Source: Noviherbaspirillum aerium
Lineage (GTDB): Bacteria; Pseudomonadota; Gammaproteobacteria; Burkholderiales; Burkholderiaceae_D
Direction: 5' to 3'
Assembly: GCF_008929045.1 (NCBI RefSeq)
Contig: NZ_VFAH01000023.1
Span: 21,966 to 85,965, forward strand
Length of the DNA: 64,000 bases
The translations under genes and the position numbers were made by a program. The notes beneath the pieces were generated by a model. The model had not been told where the DNA came from. It made no database searches and was given only the letters and a program-made list of their open reading frames with translations. Shown in pieces: positions 16,917-27,500 of this stretch; position 1 is the first letter of the stretch; each line of letters opens with the position of its first letter.

Positions 16917-18125
16917 ATGGCTTCGGATATGCAACGGAAAGCATTCTACGAGCAGCTTGCGAACGGGCTCGACGGCTTGCGCGAACAGGGGCTCTACAAG
17001 CCGGAGCGCGTCATTGCTTCAAGGCAGGGCGCCGAAGTGGTCTGCGACGACGGCCGCAAGCTGATCAATCTCTGTGCAAACAACTACCTTGGCCTGTCGG
17101 GCGACGAAGCCATGGTACGCGCCGCCGTCGAGGCCACCGAGAAATACGGCTACGGCCTGTCTTCGGTCCGCTTCATCTGCGGCACGCAGACAGTGCACAA
17201 GGAACTGGAGCATGCCTTGTCGGATTTTCTCGGCACCGAGGACACGATCCTGTACGCGGCGGCTTTCGATGCCAACGGCGGCGTGTTCGAACCCCTGTTC
17301 GATGAGCAGGATGCCATCATTTCCGACGCGCTCAACCACGCCTCCATCATCGACGGCATACGCCTGTGCAAGGCGGCCCGCTACCGTTACCAGCATAACG
17401 ACATGGCCGACCTCGAAGCCCAACTGCAGGCGGCTGCCGGAAAGCGCCACAAGGTCATCGTCACCGACGGCGTTTTCTCCATGGACGGCACCATCGCCCA
17501 GCTCGACAGGATTTGCGACCTTGCCGACCGCTACGGCGCGCTGGTCATGATCGACGAGTGCCATGCTTCGGGCTTCATGGGCAAGACCGGGCGCGGGACG
17601 CATGAACATCACGGCGTGATGGGGCGCATCGACATCATCACCGGGACGCTGGGCAAGGCGCTCGGCGGCGCCATGGGCGGCTTTACCTCGGGACGCAGGG
17701 AAGTGATCCAGACCTTGCGCCAGAAATCCCGGCCTTATCTGTTTTCGAATTCGCTGGCTCCGGCCATCGCCGGCGCGTCGCTCGAGGTGCTCGGGCGCCT
17801 GTCCGCGTCCACCGAACTGCGTGATCGCCTGCATGCCAATACCGCCTATTTCCGCGCCGCCATCAGCGAAAGCGGCTTCACCATCAAGCCGGGCACGCAT
17901 CCGGTGGTGCCGGTGATGCTGTTCGATGCGCCGCTGGCGCAGAAATTCGCCCAGCGGCTGTATGAGCTTGGCGTGCTCGTCACTGGCTTCTTCTACCCGG
18001 TGGTGCCGATGGGGCAGGCAAGGGTGCGGGTCCAGCTGTCGGCGGCGCATACCCGCGAACAGCTCGACAAGGCGCTGGCCGCCTTCCGCCAGGCCGGGCA
18101 GGAACTTGGACTGTTGAACAATTAA
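16917..18125 (+). CDS. kbl: 2-amino-3-ketobutyrate coenzyme A ligase (glycine C-acetyltransferase)
   Basis: Kbl cleaves 2-amino-3-ketobutyrate with CoA to glycine and acetyl-CoA, the second step of threonine degradation. The PLP enzyme shows [12 protein letters not shown] near residue 42, [18 protein letters not shown] and [18 protein letters not shown]. The cofactor lysine is K247 in [13 protein letters not shown] (E. coli K244). The 402-aa length fits (E. coli 398). The ATG at 16917 overlaps a GTG at 16914; GGAGGAG lies just upstream. The dehydrogenase gene follows after 19 bp, so the two form an operon under the divergent XRE-cupin regulator. Confidence 0.95.
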   Translation: MASDMQRKAFYEQLANGLDGLREQGLYKPERVIASRQGAEVVCDDGRKLINLCANNYLGLSGDEAMVRAAVEATEKYGYGLSSVRFICGTQTVHKELEHALSDFLGTEDTILYAAAFDANGGVFEPLFDEQDAIISDALNHASIIDGIRLCKAARYRYQHNDMADLEAQLQAAAGKRHKVIVTDGVFSMDGTIAQLDRICDLADRYGALVMIDECHASGFMGKTGRGTHEHHGVMGRIDIITGTLGKALGGAMGGFTSGRREVIQTLRQKSRPYLFSNSLAPAIAGASLEVLGRLSASTELRDRLHANTAYFRAAISESGFTIKPGTHPVVPVMLFDAPLAQKFAQRLYELGVLVTGFFYPVVPMGQARVRVQLSAAHTREQLDKALAAFRQAGQELGLLNN

Positions 18126-18144
18126 GGAATCGAGGAGCAGGGCA

Positions 18145-19113
18145 ATGGAAAGAATTCTGGTCATCGGCGCCAACGGGCAAATCGGCAGTGAACTGGTGGA
18201 GGCGCTTGTCTCGCAGCATGGGGAAGACAATGTGATTGCGGCCGATATCGGTCCCGCCAGCCTGTTCGGCGCCACACGTTACGAGACGCTGGATGTGCTC
18301 GATGCCGCGCGGCTTGCGCAGGCAGTGGAAACCCACCGGATCACCCAGGTGTACCAGCTGGCGGCGCTGCTTTCCGTGACCGGCGAACAGGCGCCGCTCA
18401 AGGCCTGGACGCTGAACATGAACGGCCTGCTGAACATCCTTGAACTGGCGCGCGAGCGCACCGCTGCCGGCAAGCCGCTGAAGGTTTTCTGGCCGTCGTC
18501 GATCGCCGCCTTCGGTCCGCACACGCCGGCGGTCGACACGCCGCAGCTCGCGGTCATGGATCCGACCACGATCTACGGCATCAGCAAGCAGGCCGGCGAG
18601 CGCCTTTGCGAATATTATTTCAGCAAGTTCGGCGTCGATGTGCGCAGCATCCGTTACCCGGGCATCATCAGCCACAAGTCGCCGCCCGGCGGCGGCACCA
18701 CCGATTACGCGATCGCCATCTTTCATGCCGCCAAGCGCGGGGAGTGCTATTCCTGCTATCTCGGCCCGGAAACCACGCTGCCGATGATCTACATGCCGGA
18801 TGCCATCCGGGCTACCATCGAATTGATGGATGCGCCCGCGGAACAGATCCGGGTGCGCTCCGCCTACAATGTTGCCGGACTGAGCTTTTCGCCCCGCGAG
18901 CTGGCGGAGGAAATCCGCCGCCAGTTGCCGGAATTCGAACTCCGTTATCAGCCCGACCACCGCCAGGCCATTGCCGACACGTGGCCGCACAGCCTGGACG
19001 ATACCTATGCGCGGGCCGACTGGGGCTGGAAAGCCCGGATCGGCCTGCGCGAACTGGTCACGGACATGCTTTTGCATGTGCCTCCGGCAAGGGAATTGCA
19101 CCACGCGGCATGA
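18145..19113 (+). CDS. L-threonine 3-dehydrogenase, short-chain dehydrogenase type
   Basis: This enzyme oxidises threonine to 2-amino-3-ketobutyrate with NAD+, feeding Kbl. It is of the extended SDR/UDP-galactose-epimerase-like type, known from Cupriavidus and Flavobacterium, not the zinc alcohol-dehydrogenase type of E. coli. Visible features are the glycine-rich loop GANGQIGSELV (residues 8-18), WPSSIAAFGP with S118/S119, and the catalytic pair Y144 and K148 in IYGISKQAGE. RYPGIIS, TTDYAIAIFHAA and TLPMIYMPDAI are typical of this threonine dehydrogenase group. The length of 322 aa fits. GAGGAG precedes the ATG. Pairing with kbl strongly supports the function. Confidence 0.92.
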   Translation: MERILVIGANGQIGSELVEALVSQHGEDNVIAADIGPASLFGATRYETLDVLDAARLAQAVETHRITQVYQLAALLSVTGEQAPLKAWTLNMNGLLNILELARERTAAGKPLKVFWPSSIAAFGPHTPAVDTPQLAVMDPTTIYGISKQAGERLCEYYFSKFGVDVRSIRYPGIISHKSPPGGGTTDYAIAIFHAAKRGECYSCYLGPETTLPMIYMPDAIRATIELMDAPAEQIRVRSAYNVAGLSFSPRELAEEIRRQLPEFELRYQPDHRQAIADTWPHSLDDTYARADWGWKARIGLRELVTDMLLHVPPARELHHAA

Positions 19114-19226
19114 GTGCGCTGCCCGCGGTGCGAAACGCGGGCGACTGGGGAGGGGACGGCAGTTATAATGGCGGACGAACGGCAATTCAGTGCAGCACGT
19201 CCCGATTACCAATCTTTCAATAGCTT

Positions 19227-20687
19227 ATGCAATACGTCTCCACTCGCGGCCAATCGCCGGCCCAGTCTTTCTCCCAGATCCTCCTCGGCGGCCTTGCCCC
19301 TGACGGCGGCCTCTACCTGCCCGTCGAATATCCCAGGGTCAGCGGCGCCGAACTCGATGCCTGGCGCAAACTGTCCTATGCCGACCTCGCATTCGAAGTG
19401 CTGAAAAAGTTCGCGACCGACATTCCGGAAGCCGACCTCAAGGCGCTGGCCCACAAGACCTATACCGCCGACGTCTACCGCAATGTCCGCGAAGGCGAGG
19501 ACGCCGCGCAGATCACGCCGCTGCGCACGCTGGAAGACAAGGACGGCCGCAAGCTGGTATTGCAGGCGCTGTCCAACGGCCCGACGCTGGCCTTCAAGGA
19601 CATGGCGATGCAGTTGCTGGGCAACCTGTTCGAATATGCGCTGGCGAAGCAGAATGCCGAGCTCAACATTTTCGGCGCGACATCCGGCGACACCGGCAGC
19701 GCGGCAGAATACGCAATGCGCGGCAAGAAGGGCATCCGCGTATTCATGCTGTCGCCGCACAAGAAGATGAGCGCGTTCCAGACCGCGCAGATGTTCAGCC
19801 TGCAGGACCCCAACATCTTCAACATTGCCGTCGAAGGCGTGTTCGACGACTGCCAGGACATGGTCAAGGCCGTCTCCAACGACCTCGAATTCAAGGCCCG
19901 CCAGAAGATCGGCACGGTCAACTCCATCAACTGGGCGCGCGTCGTGGCGCAGGTGGTCTACTACATCCGCGGCTACCTGAGCGCGACGACCAGCAACGAC
20001 CAGAAAGTTTCGTTTACCGTCCCTTCCGGCAATTTCGGCAATATCTGCGCCGGACATATTGCGCGCATGATGGGCGTGCCGATCGATACCCTGGTCGCGG
20101 CCACCAACGAGAACGACGTGCTCGACGAATTCTTCCGCACCGGCGTCTACCGGGTGCGCAAGGCGTCCGAAACCTATCATACGACCAGCCCAAGCATGGA
20201 CATCAGCAAGGCGTCCAACTTCGAGCGCTTCATCTTCGACCTGCTGGGCCGCGACGCCGAACGGGTGCGTGCATTGTTCAAGCGGGTCGATTCCCATGGC
20301 GGCTTCGATTTGTCGGGCAAGCCGGGCAGCGATGGCGACGAGTTCGCGAAGGCCGGTGCCTACGGTTTCGTTTCCGGCAAATCGGTGCATGCCGATCGCG
20401 TGGCGACCATCCGCGACGTGCAGGCGAAGTACGGCGTGACTGTCGATACCCATACCGCCGACGGCATCAAGGTGGCGCGCGAGTATCTGAAGCCGGGCAT
20501 ACCCATGATCGTGCTGGAGACAGCGTTGCCGGCCAAGTTCAATGAGACAATCCGCGAAGCGCTGGGCCGGGATGCCGAGCGTCCGGCCGGTTTCGAAAAC
20601 ATCGAGGCATTGCCCCAGCGTTATGAGGTAATGGGTTCGGATGTGGAGAAGATGAAGGCATTCATCGCCAGGCATACCGGCCTGTGA
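19227..20687 (+). CDS. thrC: Threonine synthase
   Basis: ThrC converts O-phosphohomoserine to threonine with PLP. The 486-aa product begins MQYVSTRGQSPAQSFSQILLGGLAPDGGLYLPVEYP, has the Schiff-base lysine K124 in SNGPTLAFKDMAMQLLG, and the phosphate-binding loop GATSGDTGSAAEYAM. This is the long class of ThrC found in proteobacteria. It stands 113 bp after the threonine dehydrogenase gene and 59 bp before moeA. Synthesis and degradation of threonine are thus encoded back to back, and read-through from the kbl operon would create a futile pair unless controlled. Confidence 0.97.
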   Translation: MQYVSTRGQSPAQSFSQILLGGLAPDGGLYLPVEYPRVSGAELDAWRKLSYADLAFEVLKKFATDIPEADLKALAHKTYTADVYRNVREGEDAAQITPLRTLEDKDGRKLVLQALSNGPTLAFKDMAMQLLGNLFEYALAKQNAELNIFGATSGDTGSAAEYAMRGKKGIRVFMLSPHKKMSAFQTAQMFSLQDPNIFNIAVEGVFDDCQDMVKAVSNDLEFKARQKIGTVNSINWARVVAQVVYYIRGYLSATTSNDQKVSFTVPSGNFGNICAGHIARMMGVPIDTLVAATNENDVLDEFFRTGVYRVRKASETYHTTSPSMDISKASNFERFIFDLLGRDAERVRALFKRVDSHGGFDLSGKPGSDGDEFAKAGAYGFVSGKSVHADRVATIRDVQAKYGVTVDTHTADGIKVAREYLKPGIPMIVLETALPAKFNETIREALGRDAERPAGFENIEALPQRYEVMGSDVEKMKAFIARHTGL

Positions 20688-20746
20688 TCCCCGGCCAATG
20701 CCTGCCGTGCAACTGCGTAACTGCGTAACGTCAACCTTGACCGCAC

Positions 20747-21976
20747 ATGACTGAAAAGAAAGCCATGTTGAGCGCCGCCGAGGCGCTCGATTTCCTGCTC
20801 TCCGCCGCGCGGACTATCGCGGAGTCGGAGACCGTTTCCACGCTGGAAGCGAACGGCCGCATACTCGCGACGGCGCAGAGTTCGACGATCAACGTGCCGC
20901 CGATGGACAATACCCAGATGGATGGCTACGCGGTGCGTTCCGCCGAGTGCGCAGGCGGGGCGGCAAGCTTTAGCGTGTCGCAGCGCATTCCGGCCGGCGT
21001 GGTCGGCGAGGCGCTGCAGGCGGGAACGATCGCGCGCATCTTCACCGGCGCGATGATTCCCGCAGGTGCCGATGCGGTCGTCATGCAGGAGCAATGCGAA
21101 GTCGATCCGGCTTCCGGCAGGGTGACCGTCAGGCATGCGCCGCAGCCGGGGGAATGGATACGCCGCACCGGCGAAGATATCCGTGCCGGCAGTGTCATCC
21201 TTGAAGCGGGTACCCGCCTGCGCGCGCAGGAGCTGGGCCTCGCCGCTTCGGTCGGACTGGCGACGCTGCCGGTGTTGCGCAAGCCGCGCGTCGCCGTCTT
21301 CTTCACCGGCGATGAACTGGCGATGCCGGGCGAGCCGCTGAAACCGGGCGCCATCTACAACTCCAACCGTTTCACCCTGCGCGGCCTGCTGGAAAACCTC
21401 GGCTGCGAATTCACCGACTTCGGTATCGTGCCCGATACGCTCGAGGCCACGCGCGATACCCTGCGCCAGGCAGCGGGCGGGCATGACCTGATCATCACGT
21501 CCGGCGGCGTGTCGGTCGGCGAGGAAGATCACATCAAGCCGGCGGTCGAGGCGGAAGGGCGCCTGAACATGTGGCAGATCGCCATCAAGCCGGGCAAGCC
21601 GCTCGCCTTCGGAGAGGTCAACCGCCCCGGCGGCACCGCCTATTTCCTCGGCCTGCCGGGCAATCCGGTATCGAGCTTCATCACCTTCATGCTGTTCGTC
21701 AGGCCGTTCATCTTGCGGCTGCAGGGAGTCGCTTCCGTTACCCCGAAGTCCTATGCGATGCGCGCCGATTTCGCCTGGACCAAGGCCGATCGCAGGAATG
21801 AGTTCCTGCGCGCGCGCATCAATGCCACCGGCGGCCTCGACCTGTTCCCGAACCAGAGTTCGGCGGTGCTGACGTCGACCGTCTGGGGCGACGGCATCAT
21901 CGACAATCCGCCCGGGCAGACGATTGCGCCGGGCGATACCGTGCGTTTCATTCCCTTCAACGAATTGCTCCATTAA
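20747..21976 (+). CDS. moeA: Molybdopterin molybdenumtransferase MoeA
   Basis: MoeA inserts molybdate into adenylated molybdopterin. The 409-aa product has VPPMDNTQMDGYAVRS near residue 45, ARIFTGAMIPAGADAVVMQE near residues 98-117, and VFFTGDELAMPGEPLKPGAIYNSN. The MoCF-domain motif is HDLIITSGGVSVGEEDHIKP, followed by FLGLPGNPVSSFITF. All four MoeA domains are represented. moaD follows after 9 bp and moaE after that, so these form one cofactor operon, possibly continuing from thrC. Confidence 0.96.
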   Translation: MTEKKAMLSAAEALDFLLSAARTIAESETVSTLEANGRILATAQSSTINVPPMDNTQMDGYAVRSAECAGGAASFSVSQRIPAGVVGEALQAGTIARIFTGAMIPAGADAVVMQEQCEVDPASGRVTVRHAPQPGEWIRRTGEDIRAGSVILEAGTRLRAQELGLAASVGLATLPVLRKPRVAVFFTGDELAMPGEPLKPGAIYNSNRFTLRGLLENLGCEFTDFGIVPDTLEATRDTLRQAAGGHDLIITSGGVSVGEEDHIKPAVEAEGRLNMWQIAIKPGKPLAFGEVNRPGGTAYFLGLPGNPVSSFITFMLFVRPFILRLQGVASVTPKSYAMRADFAWTKADRRNEFLRARINATGGLDLFPNQSSAVLTSTVWGDGIIDNPPGQTIAPGDTVRFIPFNELLH

Positions 21977-21985
21977 ACTCAAGCC

Positions 21986-22243
21986 ATGCAGATCCAGCTT
22001 CGTTTCTTCGCCAGCGTCAGGGAAGCCGTGGGAACCGGCCAGGAATCGGTATCGCTTCCGGTCGAGGTGCGTACTGTCGGCGATGTGCGCGCCTACCTGC
22101 GCAGCCGCGGCGGCGCCTGGGCGGAAGCGCTCGCTGAAGGCAGGGCGTTGCGCATGGCGTGCGACCAGCAGATGACGGATGCCGCCACGCCGATCAGCGA
22201 AGGCTGCGAAGTGGCGTTCTTTCCTCCTGTCACAGGCGGCTAG
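21986..22243 (+). CDS. moaD: Molybdopterin synthase small subunit MoaD
   Basis: MoaD is the ubiquitin-like sulfur carrier of molybdopterin synthase. The 85-aa protein starts MQIQLRFFASVREAVG and ends FFPPVTGG; the C-terminal Gly-Gly becomes the thiocarboxylate. It has several extra residues in the middle (SRGGAWAEALAEGRALR), as in other betaproteobacterial MoaD proteins. It sits between moeA and moaE with gaps of 9 and 6 bp. Confidence 0.95.
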   Translation: MQIQLRFFASVREAVGTGQESVSLPVEVRTVGDVRAYLRSRGGAWAEALAEGRALRMACDQQMTDAATPISEGCEVAFFPPVTGG

Positions 22244-22249
22244 CGCATC

Positions 22250-22729
22250 ATGCCGATCCGAGTCCAGACCGAGGATTTCGACCTCAGCACGGAAATCGCC
22301 AAGCTGCGTGCCGGCCAGCCCCAGGTCGGCGCGGTGGCGACTTTCATCGGTACCGTACGAGACATCAACGACGGAGCCGGCGTCAGCGAGATGGAACTGG
22401 AGCATTATCCTGGCATGACTGAAAAGGCGCTGGAAGACATCGTCGCCCAGGCCAGGAGCCGCTGGAACATCATCGATGCGCTGGTCATTCACCGTGTCGG
22501 CCCGCTCAAGCCGCTGGACCAGATCGTACTGGTGGCGGTGACTTCCAGGCATCGCGGCGAATCATTCGCCGCCTGTGAATTCATCATGGATTTCCTCAAG
22601 ACCCAGGCGCCGTTCTGGAAAAAGGAACAGACGCCGAATGGCGCACGCTGGGTGGATGCCCGGGTCACCGACGACAAGGCTCTCGCAAAATGGGGCGTTG
22701 CTTCCGATAACGCAGGCCCCGCGGCATGA
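22250..22729 (+). CDS. moaE: Molybdopterin synthase large subunit MoaE
   Basis: MoaE uses MoaD thiocarboxylate to convert precursor Z (cPMP) into molybdopterin. The 159-aa protein shows [77 protein letters not shown] and the active-site lysines in [13 protein letters not shown]. The length and order (moeA-moaD-moaE) are as expected. Its stop codon overlaps the crcB start (ATGA), so crcB is translationally coupled. Confidence 0.96.
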   Translation: MPIRVQTEDFDLSTEIAKLRAGQPQVGAVATFIGTVRDINDGAGVSEMELEHYPGMTEKALEDIVAQARSRWNIIDALVIHRVGPLKPLDQIVLVAVTSRHRGESFAACEFIMDFLKTQAPFWKKEQTPNGARWVDARVTDDKALAKWGVASDNAGPAA

Positions 22730-23100
22730 GCTGGCTCGCCGTCGGTTTGGGTGCCGCGATCGGCGCGTGGCTGCGCTGGGGGCTGGCGCTCCGGCTGAAC
22801 GGCGCGGTGGCCGCCTTGCCCCTGGGAACGCTGGTCGCCAACCTTGGCGGCGGCTACCTGATCGGACTCGCCGTCGGCTTTTTTGCAAACCATCCCGCTC
22901 TTTCACCCGAATGGCGCTTGTTCGCGGTCACCGGCTTTCTCGGCGGACTGACCACGTTTTCCACGTTTTCCGCCGAATCGATGGCCTTGCTGCAGCGCGG
23001 CGACTATGCCTGGGCATTAGGGCATTCGGCGCTGCATTTGATCGGATCGGTTGCCTGCTGCATCGCCGGTTTCGGCACTTATCGCGCCCTTGCCGGCTAG
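22726..23100 (+). CDS. crcB: Fluoride ion channel CrcB (Fluc)
   Basis: CrcB proteins are small dual-topology channels that export fluoride. The 124-aa protein has four hydrophobic helices with [24 protein letters not shown] (the conserved Asn-Gly region) and [19 protein letters not shown] (the conserved Phe/Thr track). It overlaps the end of moaE by 4 bp. There is no room for a fluoride riboswitch of its own before the start. The TAG stop codon at 23098-23100 is also the first three bases of a palindromic repeat element. Confidence 0.92.
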   Translation: MSWLAVGLGAAIGAWLRWGLALRLNGAVAALPLGTLVANLGGGYLIGLAVGFFANHPALSPEWRLFAVTGFLGGLTTFSTFSAESMALLQRGDYAWALGHSALHLIGSVACCIAGFGTYRALAG

Positions 23101-23259
23101 AGCGTTTTCGCCCTGACCGGTCTAGTCGAGGCCGAGTCAGATTGCCGCTGGAACAAGGCGTGACGACGCGACATAGCCAAGCCATGGCAAGGAGTCACAA
23201 CGCAGTGCCGGCGGCTATCTGTCCGGGATCGGCAGGCAGGTCAGGGTAAAACCGCTCTA
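23098..23259. repeat. Palindromic repeat family A, full copy (MITE-like, 162 bp)
   Basis: The ends are TAGAGCGTTTTCGCCCTGAC and the near-inverse copy ending AAAACCGCTCTA; 18 of 21 terminal positions match. The inner sequence continues as an imperfect palindrome centred on CCATGG. Both ends carry TA, consistent with a TA target duplication. The left TAG is the crcB stop and the right CTA is the stop of the convergent gene. Confidence 0.85.
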
Positions 23260-23805
23260 GTTAAGCAGCCGCGAACCTCCGGATGCGTCCATTGCGCCGA
23301 GGGTGCCGGGCATTTCCAGTGCAATATCCCATTCCGCCGTCTTCGCCGCTTCCATGAGCAGGGAGCAGAATCCATGCAGCGCCACTGGAATGAACGACAG
23401 TTCGAAGCCGTCGTCGCCATCCGGTGCAAGCTTGATCCGGACCGGCTGATCGGCATCCTGGGTGAAATTGACCGAGGTAATCAGGAGGGGGGCTTCGCCC
23501 AGCGGAAAGTGGCTGATCTCGTTTTCGTAGCGCGCAGCGAAATTGCCGGTGTCGTGGATGTGCTTGACGGATGCATGATGCTCCATGCCGACGATGTCGG
23601 CGCTGGCATGCGCGGCCTGCGGCTTGTCCAGCCTGACCTGCGTTTCCAGCACCTGCCGGATGGCCGGCCACAAGGCCTTGAGCAGGCGGCGAGTGATCCA
23701 GGCGCGCAATTCCTGCAGCATGCCGTCTTCTGCCTTGAACGAGGCGCGGAAAAGCAGCCGGTCTTCCTCGGCCTGATAACTGACTTGAAGTTGATGCAGT
23801 TCCAT
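23257..23805 (-). CDS. Conserved hypothetical protein (182 aa)
   Basis: I do not recognise a named family. The product starts MELHQLQVSYQAEEDRLLFRASF and has a region rich in basic and aromatic residues, ELRAWITRRLLKALWPAIRQVLE. A central His-rich run (HHASVKHIHDTG) is followed by alternating beta-like segments such as PLLITSVNFTQDADQPVRIKLAPDG. No signal peptide or membrane helix is seen, so it is probably cytosolic. The ATG at 23805 is chosen; a TTG at 23826 would add seven residues. It is divergent from clpB and convergent with crcB. Its stop codon TAG is supplied by the end of the repeat element. Confidence 0.7.
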   Translation of the reverse strand: MELHQLQVSYQAEEDRLLFRASFKAEDGMLQELRAWITRRLLKALWPAIRQVLETQVRLDKPQAAHASADIVGMEHHASVKHIHDTGNFAARYENEISHFPLGEAPLLITSVNFTQDADQPVRIKLAPDGDDGFELSFIPVALHGFCSLLMEAAKTAEWDIALEMPGTLGAMDASGGSRLLN

Positions 23806-23908
23806 GATGCCGGGAGCTCGATGCAAGCGAGCTCAAACATCCTTTCTTGAAATGTGGTTTGTCGTCCCTACTTTGTTGGCAGATTGAATTTTCACGGAGA
23901 ACACTCCC

Positions 23909-26497
<2,589 letters not shown>

Positions 26498-26521
26498 TCC
26501 ACGGTTCAGCGCCTGAACAAT

Positions 26522-26556
26522 AACCCGGGTGCCGGCGACGGCTTCCGGGTTTTTTA
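26522..26556 (+). terminator. Rho-independent terminator after clpB
   Basis: AACCCGG and CCGGGTT form the outer stem with an inner GCCG/CGGC stem, followed by a T-run. Confidence 0.9.
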
Positions 26557-26580
26557 TTGCTGCTGGAGTCGTGGTTTCGC

Positions 26581-27372
26581 TCAGGAATCCTTGCGGGCAA
26601 AGAATACGCTTGGTGGTTGTCCGAAGGTCTTCCTGAACATCGCCGTGAATGCCGACTGGCTGGCATAGCCGAGCTCCGCCGCGACCTGGGACAGCGGCAT
26701 GCCGCGCGCAATCAGCGGCGCCGCATGAGCCAGGCGCACCTGCTGGCGCCATTCCCGGAAGCTGGTATCCAGTTCCCGTTCGAACAGTCGCGCAAGCGTG
26801 CGTGCCGAAGCGCCGACCTGTTCCGCCCATTCCTCCAGCGTCAGCGGAGAAGCGGGGTCGGCAATCACGTTTTCGCAGAGCGCCTTGAGCCGCTTGTCCG
26901 ACGGCAGGGCGACACGGATCGGCAAGGTTGCGAGTCCCGAAAGCTCATCGAGCAGCAAGGCCGACAGCAGTTGCTCGCGCACGCTGGCTTCTTCCGCCTG
27001 GCCCAGCGCGACGACCAGTTCGCGCAGCAGCGGCGACACTTCAAGCACTTCGCACTGCGTGCCGCGGAACGGCGCGGAGTCCGCATGTACGTAAAGCGCA
27101 CGCAGGCGGGTCTTTTCGAGAGTGGTGACCTCGTGGCGCAGCAGGGGCGGAATCCAGATGGCGCGCTGCGGCGGGACGATCCAGGTATTGTTCTCGGCAG
27201 TCACCCGAAGCACTCCTTCGATCGCGTAGGTCACCTGGCCCCAGACATGGCAATGCACCGCGAGGATTTCCGCGACATCGAGGTCGCGTGCCATCATGCG
27301 CACCGGGCGCTCCGGACTTGGCGCCCTGCCGGGAAGATCGACGCGCGTATGGGTGATGGGCTGGACGGGCAT
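26581..27372 (-). CDS. AraC-family transcriptional regulator with N-terminal cupin
   Basis: The 263-aa protein has an N-terminal cupin sensor (residues about 35-110; AVHCHVWGQVTYAIEGVLRV and WIPPLLRHEVTT). The C-terminal AraC DNA-binding domain covers about 160-262, with LTLEEWAEQVGASARTLARLFERE and MPLSQVAAELGYASQSAFTAMFRKTFGQPPS. The arrangement resembles the NimR/YeaM group, which represses a divergently encoded exporter. An MFS transporter gene is divergent here across 128 bp, so it is the likely target. The inducer is unknown. Confidence 0.9.
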   Translation of the reverse strand: MPVQPITHTRVDLPGRAPSPERPVRMMARDLDVAEILAVHCHVWGQVTYAIEGVLRVTAENNTWIVPPQRAIWIPPLLRHEVTTLEKTRLRALYVHADSAPFRGTQCEVLEVSPLLRELVVALGQAEEASVREQLLSALLLDELSGLATLPIRVALPSDKRLKALCENVIADPASPLTLEEWAEQVGASARTLARLFERELDTSFREWRQQVRLAHAAPLIARGMPLSQVAAELGYASQSAFTAMFRKTFGQPPSVFFARKDS

Positions 27373-27500
27373 TGTCTTCTCCGGGAGGGCGCGAAACGCG
27401 GTTGGCAGGAAATCGATAAAACTTGTCTGGCTATCTTAAAGCAGACGCGGCGCTTTTGCCTACACTTGGGTCTATTCCCATTCCCCATGAAGAGAAACCC

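Noticed and set aside
22600..22730. Fluoride riboswitch upstream of crcB
   Set aside because: crcB overlaps moaE, and the region before it is coding sequence; no riboswitch pattern was seen.
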